Shown: one piece after another, positions 54,702 to 63,835 of the stretch
Layout of the letters: every line of letters begins with the position of its first letter
Numbering within the stretch: the first letter of the stretch is position 1
DNA from: Lachnospiraceae bacterium
GTDB lineage: Bacteria; Bacillota; Clostridia; Lachnospirales; Lachnospiraceae
Length of the DNA: 64,000 nucleotides
Direction: 5' to 3'
Assembly (NCBI GenBank): GCA_017437065.1
Contig: JAFSBX010000141.1
Span: 62,001-126,000, forward strand
The notes under the pieces: generated by a model
What the model saw: only the letters and a program-made list of their open reading frames with translations
What the model was told of the DNA's origin: nothing
The model's database searches: none
Translations under genes and position numbers: made by a program

Positions 54702-56024
54702 GTGCTTAAAAGAGGAATTGTTAATGTACTGACATGTCTGGGCGTAGCAGGAGCATTTATTTGTTTGTCAATGAATGTCCGGAAAAATGAGAGTTATGCA
54801 AAAGAAGTAAGCGAATCCTTAAAGGAAGATAGAATATTTTCAGAATTTGAAATCATTGATGAAATAACAGACTTTGAAAAAAATACATATGAGGAAATAA
54901 TGTCCGGACCAGGTCAGGTAAATATATTGACAGAAAACGACTATTTACCGATTGAAAATGATATTTATGAAAATGAGTTGCTTCATGAAACGAGGCTGAA
55001 TAATATACGATTTGGGGATATTTCATGCTGTCAGCGAGGATTTGGATATCCGGTATATTATCAGACACATATGAGTGAACGGGAAAAGAAGATGATTCGA
55101 CAGTGGGAGGAACGAACTGTAGATGGGGAAGAATGTCCGGAATGCAATGATGGAATCGAGACTGCCATAAAATGGATAAAAGAAGGTAATCTGCAAGAAC
55201 CATTGGAGGAGTTTTTAAAGAACTATCCTGAAATAAATCCGAAGGAACGAGAATATGCGTTGCATATAACACGTGCAGAGGAAACTTATCGGGAGGAAGA
55301 TGAAACAAGCTGGTGGGAGGTTGGCTTTTGTCTGAAAACTAAAACCGACAATGGTGAAAGAGTAAATCTGATTTTTGGAGAGGTACGGCGGACAACAATG
55401 TATCAGGGAGAAGAGGTATGGTATGAAGATGCAGATTACAGTTTTTCTATACAAAGTGGCGAATTATGGAGACTTTTAGAAAAACCGGAGGAAGATTTTG
55501 GAGAGAACTGGATAGATTTTTTTGAAGAGGATTTCGGAGAGAATGGTTTTTCAGAGTTTTATAGTATTTCGGATGAAGATAGGGAAGAATGGGTACTTAA
55601 ATTATTAGAGAAGTGTGGAACAGAGCTTGTGCTTCCGAAAGGGGCAGACGAAAAAATTAGTTGGGAATGTCACAGAGAAGAAGACTTTTGGTATGATTAC
55701 ATAGTATGTAGTGGAGAAACGTGTGAGTATGAAGTAAAAATAGCAATTCCGTTAATGCCGGCAGACAGTGGAGACTGGTATATGGCATCTCGCATTAGAA
55801 AAGAGGCTCAGGATAAGTCCATGTGTAATGATACATTTTCTATTATGAGGCAGACTTTTCATGCTGTGCCATATGAGTATGTGGTAAAAGAAGGAGATAC
55901 TCTTTTCAAAATTGCAGAAAACTATTTGAAAGATGGAGATGAGTATGTCAGACTTGGAAATGCAAATATGATTAGAAATCAGGATTTGATATATCCGGGA
56001 GAAATAATAACGATAACACCATAA
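54702..56024 (+). CDS. Secreted or membrane-anchored LysM protein
   Basis: 440 residues. N-terminal hydrophobic segment (about 6-24) that looks like an uncleaved anchor or signal peptide, a large acidic central domain that I do not recognise, and a C-terminal LysM domain (VVKEGDTLFKIAENYL through DLIYPGEIITI). Start is GTG after GGAGGGG. Possibly cell-wall bound. Confidence 0.75.
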   Translation: MLKRGIVNVLTCLGVAGAFICLSMNVRKNESYAKEVSESLKEDRIFSEFEIIDEITDFEKNTYEEIMSGPGQVNILTENDYLPIENDIYENELLHETRLNNIRFGDISCCQRGFGYPVYYQTHMSEREKKMIRQWEERTVDGEECPECNDGIETAIKWIKEGNLQEPLEEFLKNYPEINPKEREYALHITRAEETYREEDETSWWEVGFCLKTKTDNGERVNLIFGEVRRTTMYQGEEVWYEDADYSFSIQSGELWRLLEKPEEDFGENWIDFFEEDFGENGFSEFYSISDEDREEWVLKLLEKCGTELVLPKGADEKISWECHREEDFWYDYIVCSGETCEYEVKIAIPLMPADSGDWYMASRIRKEAQDKSMCNDTFSIMRQTFHAVPYEYVVKEGDTLFKIAENYLKDGDEYVRLGNANMIRNQDLIYPGEIITITP

Positions 56025-56069
56025 AAAGATTATGACTGATTGATATTATATAGTTGGAGGATGAAAAAT

Positions 56070-56243
56070 ATGATACCGAATGATCCTGTAATGCTTCTTA
56101 GTTTTGTAAATTTAAAACTGAGAGATTTTTACAAAGATTTAGATAGTATGTGTGAGGATTTAGATGTAAATAAGGATGAAATTGTACAGAAACTTGGTAA
56201 AATAGATTATCACTATGATAAGGAGCAAAATAAATTTGTCTAA
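56070..56243 (+). CDS. DUF4250 protein
   Basis: 57 residues, MIPNDPVMLLSFVNLKLRD...; the typical DUF4250 pattern with DFYKDLDSMCEDL and KIDYHYD. Function unknown. GGAGG at 56056-56060 gives 9 bases to ATG 56070. Overlaps the following gene's start. Confidence 0.85.
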   Translation: MIPNDPVMLLSFVNLKLRDFYKDLDSMCEDLDVNKDEIVQKLGKIDYHYDKEQNKFV

Positions 56244-57753
56244 AACAGTTACAATTACCGTTGCAGACGGACAAAAAAGACTGAAAGTACCGCATGATAT
56301 AAGCAGGAATCTGTTGGAAACATTTTTGCAGGAAAATTTTATAGAGGGAAGTTTTTGTAAAGGACTTTCCCGGTGTGGTCATTGTAAGGTGCGTTTTGTA
56401 AAAAACGCGCCTTATCCGTCTGCCCGGGAAAGAAGTTTTTTTTCAGCGGAAGAATTGCGGGATGGTTTCCGACTGGCATGCCAGGTTAGACCGAAGCAGG
56501 ATTATGTCGTAGAGTTGCATTTTGGGAAAGACAGCAGTATGGAGATTGTATCAGATAGCATTGTGTGTACAGACAAAGAAACCGATGGTGCAGAGAAGAA
56601 GGAAGCAGGAAAACTGCTACAGACAGAAACGTATGCACCAGATGGGGAACGTGATAATGTCAGCAGGGGACAAAGGCGTAAGAATGAGCGTACTTTCGTA
56701 GCCGTGGATATAGGAACCACAACAGTTGTCATGCAGCTTGTGGATGCAGTAACAGAAGAAGTGATACATACAGTAAAGTTTATGAATCCTCAGCGCAGTT
56801 TTGGATTTGATGTATTATCAAGAATTCAGGCGGCAAAAGAGCAGGGAGAAGTTTTAAAAAAATTAATCCAAAATGCAATTGTGCAGGGAGTGGAAACTTT
56901 ACGAAAACAAAGAGGATGTGGGGCTGTACCGGAGCTATTATGTGTTACCGGAAATACGGCTATGCTGCATATTTTTATGGGATATGATACGGAGGGATTG
57001 GGAAAAAGTCCGTTTCAGCCGGTAAGTGTAGCATGTGAGGAAACTGTGCTTGACGGAATAAGAACAGTTGTAATGCCGTCCGTCTCAGCTTTTGTAGGAG
57101 CGGATGTGACTGCAGGGATTCTGGCTGCTAAAATGCAGGAAAGGGAACAAATCAATCTGTTGATTGATTTAGGGACTAATGGAGAAATGGCACTGGGGAA
57201 TCGGGAAAAAATACTGACTTGTGCCACAGCGGCAGGATCTGCATTTGAAGGTGGTGCTGAAAACGGAATTTACGGGTCTGACAGAATCGGTGCGGTTGCG
57301 ATTCTTTTAGAACAGCGAAAAGTGGAAGAAAGTGGCTATATGGAAGAGGCAACTATCTGTAACTATCAGGGAAAAGCTGTAGAAATAACACTGGAGAAGA
57401 TACGTGAGTTGCAGCTTGCAAAAGCGGCAGTAAGGGCAGGAATAGAGATACTTGTACGAAAATATGGGTTAAAGTCTTTGAAAGAAATTGATAACGTTTA
57501 TTTTGCCGGAGGATTTGGATTTTTTCTGGATGCACACGCGGCAGTAAAAGTAGGATTGATTCCGGCAATCTTAGAGGAGAAAGTCAAAGCAATAGGAAAC
57601 AGTGCACTGGCAGGAGCACGTAGATTTGGGAAAGATTATTTACGAGGAAAAGAGGTAGCCAAACAGTCTGTGTGTATGGAACGGATAAGCAGTTTTAATT
57701 TGGCAGAAGAGGATGAATTTCAAGAATTGTATATACAGTATATGAATTTCTGA
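56236..57753 (+). CDS. Ferredoxin-ASKHA protein (RACo-like)
   Basis: About 505 residues. N-terminal 2Fe-2S domain with C-x5-C-x2-C (FCKGLSRCGHCKV) and LACQV, then an ASKHA ATPase domain beginning VAVDIGTTTVVMQL with a second phosphate loop (DLGTNGEMA). Related proteins reductively activate corrinoid enzymes. A TTG at 56236 with AAGGAG is preferred; ATG 56215 is an alternative. No corrinoid methyltransferase gene is near. Confidence 0.8.
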   Translation: MSKTVTITVADGQKRLKVPHDISRNLLETFLQENFIEGSFCKGLSRCGHCKVRFVKNAPYPSARERSFFSAEELRDGFRLACQVRPKQDYVVELHFGKDSSMEIVSDSIVCTDKETDGAEKKEAGKLLQTETYAPDGERDNVSRGQRRKNERTFVAVDIGTTTVVMQLVDAVTEEVIHTVKFMNPQRSFGFDVLSRIQAAKEQGEVLKKLIQNAIVQGVETLRKQRGCGAVPELLCVTGNTAMLHIFMGYDTEGLGKSPFQPVSVACEETVLDGIRTVVMPSVSAFVGADVTAGILAAKMQEREQINLLIDLGTNGEMALGNREKILTCATAAGSAFEGGAENGIYGSDRIGAVAILLEQRKVEESGYMEEATICNYQGKAVEITLEKIRELQLAKAAVRAGIEILVRKYGLKSLKEIDNVYFAGGFGFFLDAHAAVKVGLIPAILEEKVKAIGNSALAGARRFGKDYLRGKEVAKQSVCMERISSFNLAEEDEFQELYIQYMNF

Positions 57754-57882
57754 AAAAATTCAAAATCCGTCAATGTAAAATAATTTTGTGAATATGCCGA
57801 TATATTTCGTAAGGGAATTTTTATACAGGATTGAAGTGTCAAACGGTATTCTAATCCATACCGGAAGAAAGCGGGGATAAAA

Positions 57883-58860
57883 ATGGTTATTAAGGTACAG
57901 AATGACTTAGTTTCTAATGAATATGCAGAGAGCAGGAAGCTTGCCAGAAACGGAGAAGATGGCAGTAACGTAAAGGTAAAGAATGGTTCTGTGTTTACAG
58001 GAAATTTAAATCAGAATGTAGATCCGGTGATGGCACGAAAAGAACATATGCAGAGAAGAGCCATGAGGATGTGGAGCGATGCAGTGAGTGCCGAACAGAG
58101 ACTTGATAAGGAAATGGAAGAACGTAGGAAATATATAGAAAAACTGCAGGGAGATATGGATGACTTGCATGGACGAATTAAATTTTTATCAGGCGAGCAG
58201 GAAGCTTTAAAAGAAAAGTATGGTATTACGGGAGAAGAGTCACAGCAGAAGGATTTAGAGCTTTTAATCAAAAAGAAGTCTTCAAATCCGGCAATGCGGG
58301 AAGAATTTTCCGATGAAGAGTTAACTCGTTTAAAAGAGTTAGAAGGACATCCCCTGAACGAATATCTGGATCGTCATTATGAACTGGAAAGAGCTAAGGG
58401 AGAATTTAGAAAACAGCTGAATGAGTTAAGGAAAGAATGTCTTTCGGAAGATCATATCATAGCAGGAATGAAGAGGGAAAGATTAAAATCCCATGCACTG
58501 TTGGATGCACAGAAAGAAAAAGACGAAATGATGATTGCTGCCAGTGAGGAAGCCGCCAATATGTTGATGGAGGAAGTCAAAGATAAGATAGACGAAGAGC
58601 AGGAAGAACTGGAAGAAAAGGCAGAAGAAAAAGCCGAAAAAGAGGAAGCAGAGGAAGAACGTCTGGAAGCAATTCGTGAGGAGAAGAAAGAGCCGGAAGA
58701 AGACGATAATGACGAAGTGTTGGATGTAATGTTGTCAGAAGATGTTGCTCAGATGGACAGCGTGAAAGAAGAGATAAAACAGGAAGTTAAGAAAATGATG
58801 AACGAAATGAAGCTGGTGGTAGAGGATTTAAAGGGTGCAGCAGTAGACGAACAGTTATAA
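57883..58860 (+). CDS. Coiled-coil protein of unknown function
   Basis: 325 residues, no membrane segment. It is rich in Glu, Lys and Arg with long heptad stretches (about 75-120, 165-245) and a very acidic part (about 240-285). I do not recognise it; scaffold or stress roles are possible. A short non-coiled N-terminus (about 1-60) contains two similar Asn/Val-rich pieces. A terminator follows. Confidence 0.6.
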   Translation: MVIKVQNDLVSNEYAESRKLARNGEDGSNVKVKNGSVFTGNLNQNVDPVMARKEHMQRRAMRMWSDAVSAEQRLDKEMEERRKYIEKLQGDMDDLHGRIKFLSGEQEALKEKYGITGEESQQKDLELLIKKKSSNPAMREEFSDEELTRLKELEGHPLNEYLDRHYELERAKGEFRKQLNELRKECLSEDHIIAGMKRERLKSHALLDAQKEKDEMMIAASEEAANMLMEEVKDKIDEEQEELEEKAEEKAEKEEAEEERLEAIREEKKEPEEDDNDEVLDVMLSEDVAQMDSVKEEIKQEVKKMMNEMKLVVEDLKGAAVDEQL

Positions 58861-58874
58861 TTTCGTGAAGGATA

Positions 58875-58919
58875 AAAGCCTTACTGATTTTCATAAATGA
58901 AGGTCGGTAAGGTTTTTTG
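58875..58919 (+). terminator. Terminator after the coiled-coil gene
   Basis: AAGCCTTACTGA and TCGGTAAGGTTTT form a stem, with an inner TCAT/ATGA pair and a T run. Confidence 0.85.
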
Positions 58920-58968
58920 CCAGATGAACTAAAAGACAGGAAATCTGCATATATTAAAATAAAAAAGA

Positions 58969-59679
58969 ATGAGAAAAGTCTTGAAAGTAAAGAAAAAAAC
59001 AGTTTATATAATATTAGCATCAATCATCTGTCTTTTGGCAGGTGGAATACAGTTAGAGAAAAAAGAAGCGGAGGTACAGGAAACCATGGGAACAGGGGAT
59101 ACAGTAAAAAATGAAAATTCAGGAACAAAGAAAATTGCATTGACCTTTGATGATGGACCGCATCCATATTATACAGAGCAGCTTTTGGATGGATTAAAGG
59201 AAAGAGATATCAAAGCAACATTTTTTGTGACGGGAGAGCATGCGGAACTTCATCCTGATATTATTAAGCGTATGCAGGAAGAAGGTCATCTGATAGGAAA
59301 CCATACATATAACCATTTACAGCTCGCATCGAATAATCAGGAAGAATTTAAAAATCAGATCATTAAGACGAATGATATCATAGAAGAAATTACCGGTGAG
59401 GAAGTGCAATATGTTCGTCCGCCTTACGGAACGTGGGATAAGAAATTTGAGGCAGAATTGAACATGTTTCCTGTACTTTGGACGGTGGATCCGCAGGACT
59501 GGTGCTCAGATAACGCGGCAAGTGTAGCGGAAAAAGTGATAAGTAAGGCAGGAGAAAATGATATTATTTTGATGCATGATTATTTTGAGTCCAGCGTGAC
59601 AGCGGCGTTGAAGGCGGTGGATGAACTGAAAGAGGCTGGGTTTACGTTTGTGACGGTGGAGGAGATACTGTTTGATTAG
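58969..59679 (+). CDS. Polysaccharide deacetylase, NodB fold
   Basis: 236 residues with an N-terminal membrane helix (about 10-28). NodB motifs: FDDGPHP, HTYNH (metal site), RPPYGTW, DPQDW and LMHDYFE. It removes acetyl groups from peptidoglycan or other cell-surface sugars outside the cell. The 215 bases after it contain no gene I can support. Confidence 0.9.
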   Translation: MRKVLKVKKKTVYIILASIICLLAGGIQLEKKEAEVQETMGTGDTVKNENSGTKKIALTFDDGPHPYYTEQLLDGLKERDIKATFFVTGEHAELHPDIIKRMQEEGHLIGNHTYNHLQLASNNQEEFKNQIIKTNDIIEEITGEEVQYVRPPYGTWDKKFEAELNMFPVLWTVDPQDWCSDNAASVAEKVISKAGENDIILMHDYFESSVTAALKAVDELKEAGFTFVTVEEILFD

Positions 59680-59809
59680 AAATTCACAGTTTCCATGGTA
59701 AAAGGCAGATAAACGTGATAATACTTAGAATGAAAGCGGAAGAAGCTGCAAGAAAAGCCGCCGAAGAGGAGGCAAATCATAGGAGTGAATCATAGGAGTT
59801 TGAAAAATA

Positions 59810-59869
59810 TTGACAAAGATTTTATTATGGAGTAACATAACAGTGTTATCTTAAATAACACCGTTATGT
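59810..59869 (+). promoter_or_regulatory. Promoter and double TetR operator
   Basis: TTGACA (59810-59815) and TAACAT (59833-59838) form a 17-base-spaced promoter. ATAACAGTGTTAT (59837-59849) and ATAACACCGTTAT (59855-59867) are two palindromes of the type ATAACNNNGTTAT, 18 bases apart, right behind it. Confidence 0.8.
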
Positions 59870-59894
59870 CCTTTGGCGTACGGAGGGAAAGAAG

Positions 59895-60512
59895 TTGAAA
59901 AATGACAAAGAAACAAGAGAAAAGCTTTTAAAGAGTGCCAAACAGGAGTTTTTGGAGAAAGGTTATATGCAGGCTTCTTTACGGAATATTTGTAAAAATG
60001 CAGGAGTAACAACAGGAGCTTTGTATTTTTTCTTTCAGGATAAAGAGGACTTGTTTGCCAGTCTTGTGCAGGAACCGTTAAGTATGTTACATCAGATTAT
60101 GGGCAGTCATTATCAGGAGGAAACTAATCTGAAGAATTCAAAGTTGGAAAATTTTGAGGATTTTGGAGAGGATTTGGCGGTTGCAAAGCAGGCACTTCGG
60201 TTTATGTATCATTATTATGATGAATTTCAACTTCTTTTAGTTAAGTCACAAGGCTCCCGGTTTGAGAATTGTGTGGATGAGTTTGTGAAGATAACGGAGA
60301 AACATTATCGACATATGGCAGACCGGTTTTCGGAAATGATGCAGACAAGTAAATTGGATGATTATTTGATACACTGGCTTGCACATACGCAGATTGAAAC
60401 ATTTGTGCACATATTGACGCATGAAAGAAATGAAGAAGAAGCGATAAAGCATATAGAACCGATTATCCGATATATTATTGCAGGATGGATGGGAATGTTT
60501 ACAAGAAAATAA
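59895..60512 (+). CDS. TetR-family repressor
   Basis: 205 residues. N-terminal helix-turn-helix (about 20-50, ASLRNICKNAGVTTGALYFFFQDKEDLF) and a ligand-binding helical domain. TTG start with GGAGGG at 59882-59887; no in-frame ATG is near. Its operator copies lie before its own gene and before the ABC exporter. Confidence 0.9.
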   Translation: MKNDKETREKLLKSAKQEFLEKGYMQASLRNICKNAGVTTGALYFFFQDKEDLFASLVQEPLSMLHQIMGSHYQEETNLKNSKLENFEDFGEDLAVAKQALRFMYHYYDEFQLLLVKSQGSRFENCVDEFVKITEKHYRHMADRFSEMMQTSKLDDYLIHWLAHTQIETFVHILTHERNEEEAIKHIEPIIRYIIAGWMGMFTRK

Positions 60513-60556
60513 AGGTATTTTTGCCGTAATTCGCAAATGCGGATGCGGCATAAAAA

Positions 60557-60591
60557 ATTCCGTCAACATAACAGTGTTATGTTGACGGAAT
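60557..60591 (+). promoter_or_regulatory. 35-base perfect palindrome before the ABC operon
   Basis: ATTCCGTCAACATAACA and its exact complement flank a single G. It contains ATAACAGTGTTAT (60568-60580), identical to the TetR operator at 59837. It probably controls the exporter and may also terminate tetR. Confidence 0.8.
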
Positions 60592-60713
60592 ATATATCTT
60601 AGGGACAGATGATGCAGGATAAAAGTAAAAAGCCGGTGTCAGATATTCCAAGGAAAAGGTAAGAAGATAGTGTAAGTGATTGCTGAAAATGTAGTGAATG
60701 AGGAGGAAAAAAT

Positions 60714-61415
60714 ATGTATCTTGAAGTAAAGAACATGAAAAAAAGCTATGGAAAGGATGGAAGCTACATACAAGTGCTAAAGGGAATTTCCACAGGAGTA
60801 GAGCAGGGACAGATGTGTGTGATTCAGGGAACGAGTGGTTCCGGTAAGTCTACTTTTTTAAACTGTATCGGTGGTTTGGATACTTTGGATTCAGGTTCAA
60901 TTAAAGTGGATGGAAAAGAAATTGTTGGATTAAAGCAGGAGAAGCTTTCGGATTACCGCAGAGAGAATTTAGGCTTTATTTTTCAGTTTTATAATCTGGT
61001 GCCTAATCTTACGGTCAGGGAAAATATTCAGGTATGCGAGTATCTTTCAAAACAGCCGTTAGATATGGAGGAGTTATTGGAGAACTTGGGACTGACGGAG
61101 CATCAGAACAAATTTCCGTCCCAGCTTTCCGGTGGGCAGCAGCAGCGTTGCGCTATTGCAAGGGCATTAATTAAAAATCCAAAACTTCTTCTTTTGGATG
61201 AGCCGACGGGTGCACTGGACTCCAAGACTTCAAGAGACATTCTGATTCTTTTGGAGGAAATTAACCGGAAATACGGCACAACAATGCTGTTGGTTACACA
61301 TAACAATTCTATTAAAAATATGGTACATAAAGTAATCATTATCAAGGATGGACAGATTAGTAAAGAATATGAGAATGAAAACAGAGTACCGGCAGAGGAA
61401 TTGGAGGATTTATAA
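60714..61415 (+). CDS. ABC transporter ATP-binding protein (MacB/LolD type)
   Basis: 233 residues. Walker A GTSGSGKST, Q-loop FQFYNL, signature LSGGQQQR, Walker B LLLLDEPTGALD and switch H in VTHN. Pairs with the FtsX-like permease by an overlap at TAATG. GGAGG site. Likely exports a peptide or drug, under TetR control. Confidence 0.92.
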   Translation: MYLEVKNMKKSYGKDGSYIQVLKGISTGVEQGQMCVIQGTSGSGKSTFLNCIGGLDTLDSGSIKVDGKEIVGLKQEKLSDYRRENLGFIFQFYNLVPNLTVRENIQVCEYLSKQPLDMEELLENLGLTEHQNKFPSQLSGGQQQRCAIARALIKNPKLLLLDEPTGALDSKTSRDILILLEEINRKYGTTMLLVTHNNSIKNMVHKVIIIKDGQISKEYENENRVPAEELEDL

Positions 61416-63679
61416 TGCAAAAGATATTGAGAAAAAGAATATTTCGGGATTTGAAGGAAAATTTTTGGCGTTATCTGGCATTGGGATTTCTGATTATTCT
61501 GGGAATGTATATTATCGTTAGTCTGGTGGCGGCAGCGGAAACGATTATTTCAGGAACGCAGAAGGTTGCCAAGGAGCATGAATTAGAGGATGGACAATTT
61601 GGTGTGTTTGTGCCGTTGTCTGTTACAGAAGAAAAGGAGCTGACAAGTCAGGGAATTACATTGGAAAAAATGTTTTATCTGGATTTTTTACAGGAGGACG
61701 AGAGTACGCTTCGTGTGTATAAAAACAGAGAACAGATTAACTTGCTGGCATTGGATGAAGGAAAACAGGCGGAGAGCAGCAATGAAATTGTGATGGAAAA
61801 GCGGTATGCAAAAGAACATGGATTACATGTAGGAGACAGCATTGCCGTTGCGGAAAGTGATTTTGAAATTGTAGGAATCGGTTCTGTGCCGGATTATGAT
61901 GCTCCGTATCGGGAATTTTCGGACAGTGCAGTAGACAGTGGTAGTTTTGGTCTGGCTTTTGTGACAAGTGAGACTTATGAAAATTTGAAAGCAGGTGAAA
62001 AAAGCAGCCGGACGGAAAGTTATTATTATGCCTATCAGTTAAATGATAAAATGACGGATGATGAACTGAAGAAGGAATTGAAAAGCTTTGAATTTTCGGC
62101 AGAGGAAATAGTGGATACCAATCTGACGATGTTTTTAAAGGCAGTTGACAATCCAAGGATTGGTGCGGCAGGAGATGATCAGATTATCAATAAGATGTGC
62201 GGACTTGTAGCCGGCGTTATTGTCATGATTTTGTTTACATATGTTATTTCGGTATTTGTGATTCATGGGATTGAAAAGGAATGTAGTGTTATCGGAGCTT
62301 TATATGCACTGGGAGTAAAAAGAAAGGATCTAATCAGTCATTATCTGATGCTTCCTGTAACGGTGACGTTTCTTGCGGGTATTATCGGTACGGTGTTAGG
62401 TTTTTCGGATATGGGTGTTCCGACACAGATGGCAGACTGCTATGGATATTTTTCCATACCGGTACTGGATATTATGTATCCTGCCTATTTGATTGTGTAT
62501 AGTGTCATTATGCCGCCGGTAGTCGCAGCAGTAGTGAATTATTTTGTCATTCGGAAGCATTTATCAAGAACGGCACTTAGTCTGATTCGGAATGAGCAGA
62601 AGGAAAGCAGAAGACGTAACATTAATCTGGGAAATATGGGGTATGTAAGACGTTTTCAAATCCGTCAGATGTTACGGGAAGCAAGAACCGGATTTACAGT
62701 TATTTTTGGAATGTTTATTGCATTGTTGATTATGATGCTTGGAATTAACTGTTATGTGATGGTTACAAATTTGAGTAAGGAAACAGAAGAGGATACAAAA
62801 TTTGAGTATATGTATACATACAAGTATCCGGAAGAAACTGTGCCGGAAGGAGGAACGGAAGCGTTTGCGTATTCTTTGAAACGGGAAATATTCGGCTATA
62901 ATCTTGAGGTAACTCTTCTTGGAATTACGGAGGAAAATCCATATTTTGATGCAAAAGTGGAAGAAGGGGAAAATAAGGTGGTGCTTTCTTCGGCAGCGGC
63001 ACAGAAATATCAATTGGAAATTGGTGACGAAATTGTGTTAAAGGATGAAGAGGAAGACAGAAATTATGCATTTACGGTTACGGATATTGTTCAGTATATG
63101 CCGAGTCTGTATGTATTTATGGATATTGACAGTATGAGAGCGTTGTTTGGAGAGGAGGAAGATTATTATAATGTAGTATTTTCGGATGATGAGCTGGAAA
63201 TTCCTTCCGGCAGGTTGTATGCAACCACTACGAGAGAGGAGATTATTCATTCTTCGGCAGTATTTATAGAAATGATGGCACCAATGATTACGATGATGTG
63301 TACTGTGGCGGTATTGATTTTCTGTGTGGTTATGTATTTGATGATGAAGGTGATGATTGACCGTTCTGCATTTGGGATTTCATTGATAAAGATTTTCGGG
63401 TATCGGGCGAAGGAAATTCGGAAGTTATATTTGAATGGAAATCTTTTTATTGTGGTTATCGGAGCGTTCTTCAGTATTCCGCTGGCGAAAAAAGTGATGG
63501 ATGTGTTGTATCCTTATATGGTTTCCAATGTGGCGTGTGGAATGAATCTGACTTTTAGTTTGAAATTGTATGGGATTATTTTTGGGGCGGTGATTTTGTT
63601 GTATTTTATTATTAATCCGTTACTGGTACGCAGAGTGAAGAAGATTGTGCCGGCGGAGGTGTTGAAGAATAGGGAGTAG
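61415..63679 (+). CDS. FtsX-family ABC permease
   Basis: 754 residues. Helix near the N-terminus (about 20-42), a large extracellular domain, three or four helices at about 263-380, another domain, and four helices near the C-terminus. Typical of MacB/BceB-like permeases. Translationally coupled to the ATPase gene. Confidence 0.88.
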   Translation: MQKILRKRIFRDLKENFWRYLALGFLIILGMYIIVSLVAAAETIISGTQKVAKEHELEDGQFGVFVPLSVTEEKELTSQGITLEKMFYLDFLQEDESTLRVYKNREQINLLALDEGKQAESSNEIVMEKRYAKEHGLHVGDSIAVAESDFEIVGIGSVPDYDAPYREFSDSAVDSGSFGLAFVTSETYENLKAGEKSSRTESYYYAYQLNDKMTDDELKKELKSFEFSAEEIVDTNLTMFLKAVDNPRIGAAGDDQIINKMCGLVAGVIVMILFTYVISVFVIHGIEKECSVIGALYALGVKRKDLISHYLMLPVTVTFLAGIIGTVLGFSDMGVPTQMADCYGYFSIPVLDIMYPAYLIVYSVIMPPVVAAVVNYFVIRKHLSRTALSLIRNEQKESRRRNINLGNMGYVRRFQIRQMLREARTGFTVIFGMFIALLIMMLGINCYVMVTNLSKETEEDTKFEYMYTYKYPEETVPEGGTEAFAYSLKREIFGYNLEVTLLGITEENPYFDAKVEEGENKVVLSSAAAQKYQLEIGDEIVLKDEEEDRNYAFTVTDIVQYMPSLYVFMDIDSMRALFGEEEDYYNVVFSDDELEIPSGRLYATTTREEIIHSSAVFIEMMAPMITMMCTVAVLIFCVVMYLMMKVMIDRSAFGISLIKIFGYRAKEIRKLYLNGNLFIVVIGAFFSIPLAKKVMDVLYPYMVSNVACGMNLTFSLKLYGIIFGAVILLYFIINPLLVRRVKKIVPAEVLKNRE

Positions 63680-63767
63680 GTGGGAAGGTAATATTTATAA
63701 GAAAATGAATGTGCAGATAGTTTAATCTTATTGAGAATTAGTGTGCAATAACAGGGTTGAATAATGA

Positions 63768-63809
63768 GTTAGTATATGCTAACCTATTAAAGAGTTAGAA
63801 ATAACTAAC
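63768..63809 (+). promoter_or_regulatory. Two GTTAG-N6-CTAAC palindromes before the flavodoxin gene
   Basis: GTTAGTATATGCTAAC (63768-63783) and GTTAGAAATAACTAAC (63794-63809) are 26 bases apart, just before the flavodoxin ribosome binding site. The spacing and sequence resemble MarR-type operators. Confidence 0.7.
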
Positions 63810-63835
63810 CAAATACAAAACAATGGAGGCACATT

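Noticed and set aside
59680-59800. Gene remnant with Glu/Ala-rich codons between deacetylase and tetR
   Set aside because: Short, no start or ribosome binding site; low-complexity only.
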